Positions 8,064-17,052 of a stretch of DNA of 64,000 nucleotides are shown piece after piece (position 1 is the stretch's first letter; every line of letters starts with the position of its first letter). The notes under the pieces were generated by a model. That model did not search any database and was not told the origin of the DNA. It worked only from the letters and a program-made list of their open reading frames with translations. Source of the DNA: Flavobacterium sp. ALJ2 (GTDB lineage Bacteria > Bacteroidota > Bacteroidia > Flavobacteriales > Flavobacteriaceae); assembly GCF_015594725.1 (NCBI RefSeq), contig NZ_JADNRC010000001.1:124001-188000 (forward strand). Reading direction: 5' to 3'. The position numbers and the translations under genes are program-made.

Positions 8064-9521
8064 ATGAAAAGAATTATTTTACCCCTAATTATTCTAGGCT
8101 CATTAATGACATCATGTAATAATGACTCTAAAGATCAAGAGGAAGTGGCAACATCTAGTGTTGTATTAAAAGACCAATCGGTTACACCAAGTTTATTAAA
8201 AGCAAAAGCAGGTTTTGAAAACTTGAAGATTTACTCACTTTTTAGTTCTGATGATGTTTTTCCAGATAGCCCAAAGTTTGTTTTTGGAGGTTCAGCAGAT
8301 GGTTCTGGTTTGTTAAAAAACACAGATGGGACTTTTACTTTTTTGGTAAATAACGAAGATAATTTTGCAGTTTCTAGAATCACTCTTGACAAGACATTTA
8401 AACCTACTAAAGGAGAATATTTACTAAATTCTAGTGGAGGTACTTGGAGATTATGTGGCGCTACAATGGCTACACCAGCAGAGCATGGTTTTGGTCCTGT
8501 TTATTTAACTTGTGGAGAATCTGGAGAGGAATCTCGTACGCACGCATTAGATCCTTACGGAAGTGTAGGTTCGGCATCAGTATCTAAAGAATTAGCTGGA
8601 TTTGGTCGTTTAAGTGCTGAAAATGCATTGCCTTTACGTTCATCTGCTTACAAAGGAAAAACGGTTATTGTAATTGGCGATGATGACTCAGGAACTTACG
8701 GAGGTCAGGTTTTTATGTATGTATCGAATACTGTGGGTGATTTATCTGGTGGTTCTTTATATATGTTAAAAAGAAATGATGATAACCAAAGAGAGATGGA
8801 TATGGCAGTTAGTAAGTCTTACCCTGTTTCTTTTGTAAAAATTGAAAACCATAAAACGCTTACAGGTGCTCAAATTAACGCATCAGTAAATACTCTAAAA
8901 GCGATTAAATTTGGTCGTGTAGAGGATTTAGATTACCGTAAAGGTGGTGGTACTGCAGATCGTGAATTGTATTTTAATGCTACAGGACAAAATACTACTG
9001 GAACAAATGCAGATGGTTCTAGAACTAAATATGGTAGAGTTTATAGATTAAATCTAGATGTTGCCGATCCATTAAAAGGAACTTTAGAAGTTGTTCTTGA
9101 TGGAGATAACCGCTCTGGAATTGCAGGTAAATTCCAAAATCCGGACAATATTTGCGTAACGAAAAACTTTGTGTATGTTCAGGAAGATGCTAACGGATAT
9201 GGTGATGAAATGCATGATGCTTATATCTATCAATATAACATTGCAACAAAAGATTTAAAAGTAGTGGTTGAATTGGATCACCGTCGTACACAAGCAGATG
9301 CCGCAAAATATAACGTAGGAGGTCTGTCTAAATTTGGAGATTGGGAATATGGTGCTTTAATCGATGTTTCGGAGCAAGTAGGTATCGAGGATACTTTTAT
9401 GTTGAGCGTACAACCTCATAGCTGGACTGGCGACAAATATAAAGGTGTTGATGGTGGAACTAACCGCCCTAACGAACAACAAGCAAGTCAAATCTTAGTA
9501 CTTAAAGGTTTAGCAAGATAA
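8064..9521 (+). CDS. PhoX-family (DUF839) lipoprotein
   Basis: A 485-residue envelope protein with a lipobox (LGSLMTSC, Cys18). The body matches PhoX/DUF839 proteins: an early THALDPYGSVGSASVSKE stretch, AYKGKTVIVIGDDDSGTYGG, FGRVEDLDYR, a PDNICV turn and a late beta-propeller strand pattern. PhoX enzymes are calcium/iron-dependent alkaline phosphatases, but several DUF839 members have no proven phosphatase activity. It is followed by a strong terminator and then a cytochrome c peroxidase-like lipoprotein gene; the two may act together in the envelope. Confidence 0.75.
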   Translation: MKRIILPLIILGSLMTSCNNDSKDQEEVATSSVVLKDQSVTPSLLKAKAGFENLKIYSLFSSDDVFPDSPKFVFGGSADGSGLLKNTDGTFTFLVNNEDNFAVSRITLDKTFKPTKGEYLLNSSGGTWRLCGATMATPAEHGFGPVYLTCGESGEESRTHALDPYGSVGSASVSKELAGFGRLSAENALPLRSSAYKGKTVIVIGDDDSGTYGGQVFMYVSNTVGDLSGGSLYMLKRNDDNQREMDMAVSKSYPVSFVKIENHKTLTGAQINASVNTLKAIKFGRVEDLDYRKGGGTADRELYFNATGQNTTGTNADGSRTKYGRVYRLNLDVADPLKGTLEVVLDGDNRSGIAGKFQNPDNICVTKNFVYVQEDANGYGDEMHDAYIYQYNIATKDLKVVVELDHRRTQADAAKYNVGGLSKFGDWEYGALIDVSEQVGIEDTFMLSVQPHSWTGDKYKGVDGGTNRPNEQQASQILVLKGLAR

Positions 9522-9547
9522 ATTTTAAGTAATTATAAAACAGCTGT

Positions 9548-9585
9548 CCACTACTTCGATTTGAGGTAGTGGTTTCTGTTTTTCT
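9548..9585 (+). terminator. Rho-independent terminator after the PhoX-like gene
   Basis: Stem CCACTACTTC (9548-9557) / GAGGTAGTGG (9563-9572), ten pairs with one G-T wobble and a 5-nt loop, followed by TTTCTGTTTTTCT. The good T-tract gives it + strand direction. It separates the PhoX-like gene from the peroxidase gene, so those two are probably not fully co-transcribed. Confidence 0.8.
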
Positions 9586-9615
9586 GAATATTCCTCTTTT
9601 AATCGTTATTAAATC

Positions 9616-11394
9616 ATGAAAAAAATATATTGTTTGTTGTTGCTAGTAGTATTAGTTGCTTGTCAGAAAAAAAACAAACATCAGGAAATAAATGAATTAT
9701 TTAAAGCCGATATTACTTTATTGATTCAGAAAGTTGCCAAGCTTAAATATTCGGTTCAATCAGATTCGACCGAAGCACAAATCCAGAGACAATTTTTAGA
9801 AGCACACCAAAGTTATAAGAAAGTCGAAATGATAAGTGAATATTACTCGCCAACAGTTTCTAAAGCTATTAATGGTCCAGCAATAAGTGAGTTTGAAGAA
9901 AATGATAAAATAACAGTTCCACCTGAAGGTTTTCAGGTTATCGAAGAATTAGTTTTCCCTAAATATAATGCTACTAGTAAGAAAGAATTAGTTCAGGAGT
10001 TGGGGGTGCTTGCTGCTAATTTAACTCGTTTAGAAAAAGTTTCGAGTAATAATGAATTAACTGATGCTCATGTATTTGATGCTATGCGATTACAAGTATA
10101 TCGAATAATTACCTTAGGAATTACAGGATTTGATTCGCCTGTTATTTTTAACTCCATTCCTGAAGCATTGGTATCTTTGGAAACGATCGAAAAGTATTAT
10201 CGAGTTTTTATAGAGAATAAAAAAGTTTCGAATGCTAATCAGGTTCTTGATATCTTTGAAAAAGGAAAGAAATACTTAAAAGCAAATACTAATTTCAACA
10301 CTTTCGACCGGGCGCATTTTATTAAAGAAATTGCGAATCCGTTAAGTAGAGGACTGCATAAAACCCAAACAGAATTAGAGATTCCGTTTATGACAGAATC
10401 GAGAGGTTTAAAACCTACTGCTCAAACTATATTTGATAAAGACGCATTTGATGCAGAGGCTTTTTCGGGTTTTCCAGATTATAAAACAACGCCAGAGAAA
10501 ATTGCTTTAGGAAAGAAGTTATTTAACGACCCAATTTTATCTGGAAATAATACAAGGTCTTGTGCTTCGTGTCACCATGAAGAAAAAGCATTTACAGATG
10601 GTTTGGAACGAGCGATTTCATTAGATGGAAAATCGATGATCCAGCGTAATACACCAACGCTTGCTAATATCGCTTTCCAGCGTGTTTTTTTCTCTGATTC
10701 TAGAGTGAGTTATCTCGAAGATCAGGCAGTTGCTGTTATTAAAAATGAAAACGAAATGCATGGTTCTCTTGAGAAATCGGCAGTAGCTATTAAGAATAAT
10801 ACTGACTATGTGAAGGAGTTTAAAAAAGCATTCCCGAAAGGAGAAATAAATGAATTTGAAATAAAAAATGCTTTGGCATCTTACATTCGTTCGTTGAGTC
10901 ATTACGACTCTAAGTTCGACAGATATATGCAGAATAAAGCAACATTAACCACAGATGAAAAAGCAGGTTTTAATCTGTTTGCAGGAAAAGCCAAATGTGC
11001 AACATGTCATTTTATTCCGCTTACCAATGGAACTGTTCCTCCAAATTTTGACAAATCTGAAAGTGAAGTATTAGGCACACCAAATAAAAATAAGAGCCTC
11101 GACGGAGATTTAGGTAAGTTTGTAGTAACGCAAGCAGCTATTCATAAATTTTCGTTTAAAACACCTACAATAAGAAATATAGAACTTACAGCTCCTTATA
11201 TGCATAATGGGGTTTATAAAACACTCGAAGAAGTTGTTGATTTCTATAATGACGGAGGAGGAATAGGCTTAGGTTTTGATCTTCATAACCAAACATTGCC
11301 AGAAGACAAACTAAACTTAACTGAAAAAGAAAAGAAAGAGCTAATTGCTTTTATGAGAACGTTGACAGATGAGAGATATTTGAAAATGAGATAA
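9616..11394 (+). CDS. Imelysin-like / di-heme cytochrome c peroxidase fusion lipoprotein
   Basis: A 592-residue envelope protein. The lipobox is LVVLVAC. Residues from about 25 to 280 are helical and imelysin-like, with GFQVIE at 105-110 where imelysins and EfeO have GxHxxE; here the histidine is glutamine. Residues from about 290 onward are a CCP/MauG-type domain with two c-type heme sites, CASCH (316-320) and CATCH (461-465), and a late KTPTIRNIELTAPYMHNG motif carrying a likely axial Met/His region. CCP domains reduce peroxide or oxidise protein side chains. The fused domain suggests a metal- or substrate-linked role, which is inference. Confidence 0.85.
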   Translation: MKKIYCLLLLVVLVACQKKNKHQEINELFKADITLLIQKVAKLKYSVQSDSTEAQIQRQFLEAHQSYKKVEMISEYYSPTVSKAINGPAISEFEENDKITVPPEGFQVIEELVFPKYNATSKKELVQELGVLAANLTRLEKVSSNNELTDAHVFDAMRLQVYRIITLGITGFDSPVIFNSIPEALVSLETIEKYYRVFIENKKVSNANQVLDIFEKGKKYLKANTNFNTFDRAHFIKEIANPLSRGLHKTQTELEIPFMTESRGLKPTAQTIFDKDAFDAEAFSGFPDYKTTPEKIALGKKLFNDPILSGNNTRSCASCHHEEKAFTDGLERAISLDGKSMIQRNTPTLANIAFQRVFFSDSRVSYLEDQAVAVIKNENEMHGSLEKSAVAIKNNTDYVKEFKKAFPKGEINEFEIKNALASYIRSLSHYDSKFDRYMQNKATLTTDEKAGFNLFAGKAKCATCHFIPLTNGTVPPNFDKSESEVLGTPNKNKSLDGDLGKFVVTQAAIHKFSFKTPTIRNIELTAPYMHNGVYKTLEEVVDFYNDGGGIGLGFDLHNQTLPEDKLNLTEKEKKELIAFMRTLTDERYLKMR

Positions 11395-11518
11395 TAGAGG
11401 TAAGACTAGGAGATGCTAGATTTGAGATACGCGAATTAGATAAAATTTTAATACTGCACAAAAAATCATTTTAATCAGCGACAAAAAATTTAACCGCAAA
11501 GGGTACAAAGTTTTTCGT

Positions 11519-11558
11519 AAAGTTCGCAAAGCTCAGAAATGAAAGCTTTGCGGACTTT
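11519..11558. repeat. Inverted repeat in a long intergenic region (dispersed-repeat type)
   Basis: Arms 11519-11533 and 11544-11558 pair over 15 bases with one wobble (core CGCAAAGCT / AGCTTTGCG). It lies in the 392-base gap 11395-11786, in which AACCGCAAAG-type words recur just upstream (11491 onward). This looks like a degenerate flavobacterial intergenic repeat. No T-tract follows, so a terminator is unlikely. The rest of the gap holds nothing I recognise. Confidence 0.5.
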
Positions 11559-11786
11559 GTATTTTATAAAAACAAAAAACGTTCAAAAAAGTAGGGGTCA
11601 GCTATTTTATGAAAATTATTCTATTAATTGATGCGATGGAATATGTAATAAATTCTCACCTAAAGCAGTTTTTTGTACAATAGAGCTAGCAGATATGGCT
11701 TATTCTTATATAATTAAACCTTATAATGGAGGTGTTCTTGTTTGTCTAAAGTTAAATTTGCACTTATTTATATTAGAAAAAAAAAT

Positions 11787-12485
11787 ATGAGAACATTAAC
11801 AATTATTAAATATTTATTCCTAGGAATTGGATTGGTTATGTTGGGTGGGGCAATTTATTTGTACCAAGACAAACAACATTTTTTAAAAAATGCCGAAGTA
11901 GCTCAAGGTACTGTTGTAGAATTAATTTCAGAGAAATCAAACAATTCAATAACTTACTGGCCTGTAGTCTCTTTTACAACCAAAGCAGGGAATGAAGTTG
12001 AGTTTAAGTCATCTGTAGGGAGTAATCCACCGAGTCATAATAGAGGAGAAAGAGTTGAGGTTTTGTATGATGATAAATTTCCACATGAAGCAGTTATAAA
12101 TGGATTTGCTTCTTTATGGGTTGGGTCATTGATTTTAGGGGGATTAGGATTTGTTTTCTTTTTGATTGGTTTCTCAATGATTTTATATTCCTATTTAAAA
12201 CAACAAAAAATACAACATTTACTTAAAAATGGTAAACTTATTTTAACAAAATTTAATCAGGTTGAACTTAATTACAGTTTAAATGTTAATGGTCGCAATC
12301 CTTTTCAAATTCATAGTCAATGGTTAGACCCAAGTAAACAAGAGCTATATATATTTATAAGTGAGAATATTTGGTTTGATCCAACAGAGTTTATCGAAAA
12401 AGAAGGAATAAAAGTATTTATAGAACCGAGTAATCCAAAAAAGTATTATATGGATATCTCCTTTTTGCCAAAACATAAAAAATAA
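11787..12485 (+). CDS. DUF3592-type membrane protein
   Basis: A 232-residue protein when started at the ATG at 11787; the frame also opens at a TTG at 11742, but the ATG is directly followed by a proper hydrophobic helix (IIKYLFLGIGLVMLGGAIYLY). It has two membrane segments (about 7-25 and 111-137) around a soluble part with AEVAQGTVVELISE, WPVVSFTT and VEVLYDD, which is the DUF3592 pattern. The C-terminal 100 residues are soluble. Function is unknown. It ends at the strong terminator at 12493-12525. Confidence 0.7.
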   Translation: MRTLTIIKYLFLGIGLVMLGGAIYLYQDKQHFLKNAEVAQGTVVELISEKSNNSITYWPVVSFTTKAGNEVEFKSSVGSNPPSHNRGERVEVLYDDKFPHEAVINGFASLWVGSLILGGLGFVFFLIGFSMILYSYLKQQKIQHLLKNGKLILTKFNQVELNYSLNVNGRNPFQIHSQWLDPSKQELYIFISENIWFDPTEFIEKEGIKVFIEPSNPKKYYMDISFLPKHKK

Positions 12486-12492
12486 TAAACAT

Positions 12493-12525
12493 AAAAAAGC
12501 GCTGAATTTCTTCAGCGCTTTTTTT
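12493..12525. terminator. Bidirectional terminator
   Basis: Perfect stem AAAAAAGCGCTGAA / TTCAGCGCTTTTTT with a 4-nt loop and extra Ts. It serves the DUF3592 gene (+) and the outer membrane protein gene (-), which converge here. Confidence 0.85.
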
Positions 12526-12532
12526 GAAAGTG

Positions 12533-13048
12533 TTACAATTTAAACCCGTATGCCAAGCGTAATGCAATTTGGTTAGTGTCAAATTTTGTATAATCTTCAT
12601 ATCGCACACTAATATCAATGTATTTATTAGCATATCCAATTCCTGGAGCCCATAAAAAAGTAGTATCGTTGTATCCGTTTGTTACCGCAAAACCAGCACC
12701 AACTTCGCCTAATACATAAAATTGATCTTCCCAGATAAAAGCTTTGAAACCAGCTTTTGCAGGAATGAATCCTATATCTTTTAAGTCTTGTTTGTTGACA
12801 AATAAATTAGTAAAACCAGTTGTTAGGGTTAAAGATGTTTTCATAGATAGATCATACTGTAATCTAACATCACCACCTAGAGACCAACTATAAACTTTAT
12901 TTGTTGGAATTCCACCATTTAAACCAAATCCTAAACGGAAACCTGGGTCATATTTTTTTATTTCGGTGCTTTGTTGAGCCGTTGCAGAAGCATATATAAT
13001 TGTAAAAACTGCAATTAATAGCATTTTAAAATTGATTGTCTTTTTCAT
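12533..13048 (-). CDS. Small outer-membrane beta-barrel-like protein
   Basis: A 171-residue protein with a signal peptide (MLLIAVFTIIYASATA, then QQST). The mature part alternates hydrophobic and polar residues in about eight strands, for example FRLGFGLNGGI, VRLQYDLSMKTSLTLTTGF and YIDISVRYEDY, and ends with IALRLAYGFKL, a typical outer-membrane strand ending in a hydrophobic pattern. This fits small porin-like or OmpW/PorT-type barrels. Specific role unknown. It appears monocistronic. Confidence 0.7.
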   Translation of the reverse strand: MKKTINFKMLLIAVFTIIYASATAQQSTEIKKYDPGFRLGFGLNGGIPTNKVYSWSLGGDVRLQYDLSMKTSLTLTTGFTNLFVNKQDLKDIGFIPAKAGFKAFIWEDQFYVLGEVGAGFAVTNGYNDTTFLWAPGIGYANKYIDISVRYEDYTKFDTNQIALRLAYGFKL

Positions 13049-13215
13049 AATATCAGAGTGTTTTAGTTTATTAATGATGTAAAAGTAGTAGTAGGGTAGC
13101 GGGAGGGCGTTATATAATTATTAACTTTTATTATATAATATTTAGGTTCTCAATAAATTGAATAATAAATGAGCTTATAAATTGAATAAAAGAGAAAGAA
13201 TTGAAAGCTTCTAAT

Positions 13216-13223
13216 TATCTTTG
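13216..13223 (+). promoter_or_regulatory. -7 box that fixes the start of the MATE gene
   Basis: TATCTTTG matches TAnnTTTG exactly. The long open frame also has a TTG at 13201, upstream of this box, which cannot be the start if the box is used. The GTG at 13243 lies about 14 bases after the predicted transcript start and gives the N-terminus MNFSQYTKEF expected for this family. Confidence 0.65.
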
Positions 13224-13242
13224 CACACTAAAAAAATACAAA

Positions 13243-14628
13243 GTGAACTTTTCTCAATACACAAAAGAATTTTCTTATAATCTAAAATTAGCATATCCAA
13301 TAATATTAGGAATGGTTGGGCATACCCTTATAGGTATTGTCGATAATATAATGGTAGGAAAATTAGGAAGCACGGAGCTAGCAGCAGTTTCGTTAGGAAA
13401 TAGTATGATTTTTATTGCAATGTCATTAGGAATCGGATTCTCTACAGCAATAACTCCTATAGTTGCCGAAGGAGATGCCGAGAAGAATGATAAAAAAATT
13501 CGCAACGCATTTCATCATGGATTATTTTTATGCACCATTTTAGGATTGATGCTTTTTGGAGTAGTTGTTTTGGCAAAGCCAATAATGGAATTACTAAAAC
13601 AACCAGCCGATGTAATTGCACTTGCTAAGCCTTATCTTGATTGGGTGGCTTTTTCATTGATTCCCTTGATTATGTATCAAGGATACAAGCAATTTGCTGA
13701 TGGACTTTCGCTTACTAAATATTCTATGTATGCTATGGTTATGGCAAATGTGCTGCATGTAGGTATAAATTATTTATTGATTTATGGAATCTGGATATTT
13801 CCAAAAATGGGAATTGTTGGGGCAGCACTTGGAACAGTAATTTCAAGAATATTTTTGGTAATGTTCATGCATATTATGATATCAAGAAGAGAAGAATTAA
13901 AGCATCATTTTCAGAATTTTAGTTTTTCAGAAATTAAAAAAGAAACAATTAAAAAAATAATAAGCATAGGATTTCCATCAGCGATGCAAATGCTTTTTGA
14001 AGTAGTATTGTTTACAGCGTCAATCTGGTTATGTGGTAATATTGGTAAAACGAGTCAGGCAGCCAATCAAATTGCTTTAAGTTTAGCTTCGATGACCTTT
14101 ATGTTTGCTATGGGATTAAGTGTAACTTCAATGATTAGAGTTAGTAATCAAAGAGGATTAAATGATTTTAAAAATTTAATCGTAGTGGCACGTTCTATCT
14201 TTTTGCTTGCTATTATAATCGAAACTATTTTTGCAATTCTGTTTATAGCCTTTCATAATTATTTACCATATATCTTTTTGAATATGGAAAATGGTGGACA
14301 ACTTCTGGACAATAATGAAGTAATAGCTATTGCATCAAAATTACTCTTAATAGCAGCAGTTTTTCAAATTTCAGATGGAATTCAGGTAGTTGTTCTAGGA
14401 GCTTTACGTGGATTACAAGATGTTAAAATACCGATGTATATTACATTTATTGCCTATTGGATTATCGGTTTTCCTATTTCCTATTATTTAGCCGAATATA
14501 CCGATATGAAAGCACAAGGAGTTTGGATAGGTCTTATAGCAGGATTAACATCGGCGGCTATATTTTTGTATATTCGTTTTCATTACCTGACAAAAAAATT
14601 AATCAATAATTCAGTTTCAAATTCATAA
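13243..14628 (+). CDS. MATE family multidrug/toxin efflux transporter
   Basis: An inner-membrane antiporter that exports cationic drugs or metabolites using a Na+ or H+ gradient. From the GTG at 13243 it has 461 residues and twelve hydrophobic segments. The N-terminal ILGMVGHTLIGIVDNIMVGKLG segment is the MATE signature of NorM-like proteins. The second half repeats it with IISIGFPSAMQMLFEVVLF. GTG is chosen because a -7 box lies between it and the upstream TTG. Substrate is not predictable. Confidence 0.88.
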   Translation: MNFSQYTKEFSYNLKLAYPIILGMVGHTLIGIVDNIMVGKLGSTELAAVSLGNSMIFIAMSLGIGFSTAITPIVAEGDAEKNDKKIRNAFHHGLFLCTILGLMLFGVVVLAKPIMELLKQPADVIALAKPYLDWVAFSLIPLIMYQGYKQFADGLSLTKYSMYAMVMANVLHVGINYLLIYGIWIFPKMGIVGAALGTVISRIFLVMFMHIMISRREELKHHFQNFSFSEIKKETIKKIISIGFPSAMQMLFEVVLFTASIWLCGNIGKTSQAANQIALSLASMTFMFAMGLSVTSMIRVSNQRGLNDFKNLIVVARSIFLLAIIIETIFAILFIAFHNYLPYIFLNMENGGQLLDNNEVIAIASKLLLIAAVFQISDGIQVVVLGALRGLQDVKIPMYITFIAYWIIGFPISYYLAEYTDMKAQGVWIGLIAGLTSAAIFLYIRFHYLTKKLINNSVSNS

Positions 14629-14720
14629 ATTTGGAGCACAATAAGCACACACAGATGAATAAAATCTGTAAAAAAAAATAGTCTGTATAGCAGATAATAG
14701 AAAAACAAAACAAAAACAAA

Positions 14721-14948
14721 ATGGAATTACCTAAATTTTTACTCGGCGACAATACTGATTTCCCAGATGATATCTTCATTGTTCATCTTGATTATCCAAG
14801 ATTTATTATCAATTTAAAAGATGATGAGGTTGAGTTTATGGAAGAAGCAGAAGATCTTGATGAGGCTGAATTAAATGCCGAAATGGAAGGATTGATTGTT
14901 CTTGCTAATGAGTTTTATGATAGAGAGATAAAACTTTACGAAGAATAA
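14721..14948 (+). CDS. Small acidic conserved protein of unknown function
   Basis: A 75-residue, strongly acidic protein (MELPKFLLGDNTDFPDDIF start, and runs such as EFMEEAEDLDEAELNAEMEG). No signal peptide or membrane segment. I recognise it only as the kind of short protein conserved in Flavobacteriia; no function is known to me. The ATG follows an A-rich leader, as is common where Shine-Dalgarno sites are weak. It sits 54 bases before the sulfatase-like gene and may be in one transcript with it. Confidence 0.65.
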   Translation: MELPKFLLGDNTDFPDDIFIVHLDYPRFIINLKDDEVEFMEEAEDLDEAELNAEMEGLIVLANEFYDREIKLYEE

Positions 14949-15002
14949 GCACCTTACTATAATTAAAATATTTTTTTCAATACTTTAAAAAATCCTTATT
15001 AA

Positions 15003-16940
15003 ATGAAAAAATTCGCTTTTTTAAAACCGATTTTTAATTTTATAGCAATTGGATTGCTAATTACTACATTAAGTCGAGTGTTTTTATTTTTCATATTTAA
15101 GGATAGAGTTGTTGAAACTCCAAATTTCTGGTATATTTTCCCGATTGGGTTACGAATGGATTTAATTTTATTATGTTATTTGTCATTTATTCCAGCACTT
15201 TTAGTTACTATATTGCCTAATAACTGTATCAAATTCACAAATAAGTTTTTGGTGGTTTATAGTTTCTTATTCCTTTTTCTGATTCTTTTTGTAGAATTGG
15301 CGACACCAGATTTTGTGAAGCAATATGACACACGTCCTAATAAAATATTCTTAGATTATTTGATATACCCAAGAGAAGTAGTAGGGATGCTTTTAAAAAG
15401 TTATTTAATGTCTATAATCATTACTTTCTTAATCTTAGGAGTTGTAGTGTATTTTGCTTTTAAGAAAGGGAAGAAATATTTTCATACACATCCAGCTAAT
15501 TATAAATTCAAATTAATTGTATTCCCATTAGTAGCTTTTCTGTTATTTTTAGGAGCGCGTTCAAGCCTTACATCTAAGCGACCAATTAATGCAAGTAATG
15601 CGGTTTTTTCTACAGATCAGTTAACAAATACTTTAGGGTTAAATTCATTTTATACAGTCGCTTTTGCAGCTTACTCTATTAAAAATGAAGGAAATACTAA
15701 GATGTATGGTAAAATGGAAGAAGCAGAAGCTATTGCTCGTGTAAAAAAGTACATGACAGTAAATTCTAATGATTTTACAGATGCGGAAATTCCATTTCTA
15801 CATATTCAAAATCCAGATACACTTTTAAAAAGGCCATATAATTTGGTTATATTTTTGCAAGAAAGTCTTGGAGCAGAATATGTTGGGATTTTAGGAGGTA
15901 AGCCATTAACACCAGAGTTTGATAAGCTTTCAAAAGAAGGATTACTTTTTACAAATTTATATTGTACGGGAACGCGTAGTGTCCGAGGAATTGAAGCTGT
16001 AGTTACAGGATTTCTTCCTTCACCTTCAGAAAGTGTAGTGAAATTAGGAAACTCACAACAAGGTTTCTTCACTTTGGCAGCTGCCTTAAAACAAAAAGGA
16101 TACGAAACTAGTTTTATATATGGTGGAATGGCCAATTTCGATAATATGGCTTCTTTTTTTAATGGAAATGGTTTTGAAGATATTGTTGATCAAGAAGATT
16201 TTGATAGCGATGGACATAAATATGCTTTTAAAGGAACTTGGGGATATTCAGATGAAGATTTGGTTGTAAAAGCAAATAATTATTTTAAAGCCAAAGGAGA
16301 TAAACCATTCTTCTCATTAATGTTTTCGACTTCCAATCACGAGCCATTTGAATACCCAGAAGGAAGAATTAAGCCATACGATAAGAAACCTGCAACGGTT
16401 AATAACGCTATGAAATATGCCGATTTTTCGATTGGTAAATTTTTCGAAATGGCTAAAAAAGAAGAATACTTTAAGAATACTATTTTTATTGTAATTGCAG
16501 ATCACAATACACGAACATACGGAAAGAATTTAGTTCCGATAAATAAATTTCATATTCCCGCTTTAATCATGGGACCAGGAGTTCCTAAAGGAAAAGCATA
16601 TGATAAATTAGCTAGTCAGATTGATATTCCTCCTACCTTATTAAGTTACATTGGAGCACAGTTCGAAACGCCAATGGTAGGAAGAAATTTAACTAAAATA
16701 GGACCAGATGCAAAAGGAAGGTCTATTATGCAATTTAATGATATTAATGCTTTTAGAGTAGAGAATAAGGTTGTAATCATGCAACCGAATTTACAACCAT
16801 TGCAATTTGAAATTAAAAATGATACTACTCTAATTCCAGTTAAACTAGACGAAGAATTTGCAAAAGATGCTTTGGCACATGTAATAACAGCAGGGAATTT
16901 ATACAAACAGAATAAGTATAAGCTTAGAAAGAAGAAATAA
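15003..16940 (+). CDS. LTA synthase-like sulfatase-family membrane enzyme (phosphoglycerol/phosphoethanolamine transferase type)
   Basis: A 645-residue inner-membrane protein with about five N-terminal membrane segments (to about residue 190) and a large periplasmic alkaline-phosphatase-fold domain. The nucleophile region is YCTGTRSVRGIEAVVTG, with Thr in TGTRS the likely catalytic residue. Metal ligands appear in VIFLQESLG and VIADHNTRTYG. This fits the LtaS/MdoB group, which transfers phosphoglycerol or related head groups. Gram-negative Bacteroidetes have no classical lipoteichoic acid, so the acceptor (glycan or lipid) is unknown. Confidence 0.85.
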   Translation: MKKFAFLKPIFNFIAIGLLITTLSRVFLFFIFKDRVVETPNFWYIFPIGLRMDLILLCYLSFIPALLVTILPNNCIKFTNKFLVVYSFLFLFLILFVELATPDFVKQYDTRPNKIFLDYLIYPREVVGMLLKSYLMSIIITFLILGVVVYFAFKKGKKYFHTHPANYKFKLIVFPLVAFLLFLGARSSLTSKRPINASNAVFSTDQLTNTLGLNSFYTVAFAAYSIKNEGNTKMYGKMEEAEAIARVKKYMTVNSNDFTDAEIPFLHIQNPDTLLKRPYNLVIFLQESLGAEYVGILGGKPLTPEFDKLSKEGLLFTNLYCTGTRSVRGIEAVVTGFLPSPSESVVKLGNSQQGFFTLAAALKQKGYETSFIYGGMANFDNMASFFNGNGFEDIVDQEDFDSDGHKYAFKGTWGYSDEDLVVKANNYFKAKGDKPFFSLMFSTSNHEPFEYPEGRIKPYDKKPATVNNAMKYADFSIGKFFEMAKKEEYFKNTIFIVIADHNTRTYGKNLVPINKFHIPALIMGPGVPKGKAYDKLASQIDIPPTLLSYIGAQFETPMVGRNLTKIGPDAKGRSIMQFNDINAFRVENKVVIMQPNLQPLQFEIKNDTTLIPVKLDEEFAKDALAHVITAGNLYKQNKYKLRKKK

Positions 16941-17003
16941 TTGTCACATTGAGAGGAGTCGAAATGCTTTATGATTTCTCGACTCCGCTCCGAACTGACA
17001 AAA
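16941..17003. repeat. Imperfect inverted repeat between convergent genes
   Basis: The left arm contains GAGAGGAGTCGAAA and the right arm TTTCTCGACTCCGCTCC; outside these, TTGTCA pairs with TGACAA. It could end transcription of the LTA-synthase-like gene (+) and meaB (-). The GGAGTCGA word also occurs at 3284-3296, so it is part of a dispersed repeat family. Confidence 0.5.
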
Positions 17004-17052
17004 AACTAAGTTCTAAGTTTCTGAGTCTTTAATTACTTAGTACCTTAGAATT

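Noticed and set aside
11742..11786. Longer N-terminus for the DUF3592 protein (TTG start)
   Set aside because: The added 15 residues are basic and not part of the membrane pattern; the ATG at 11787 is better.
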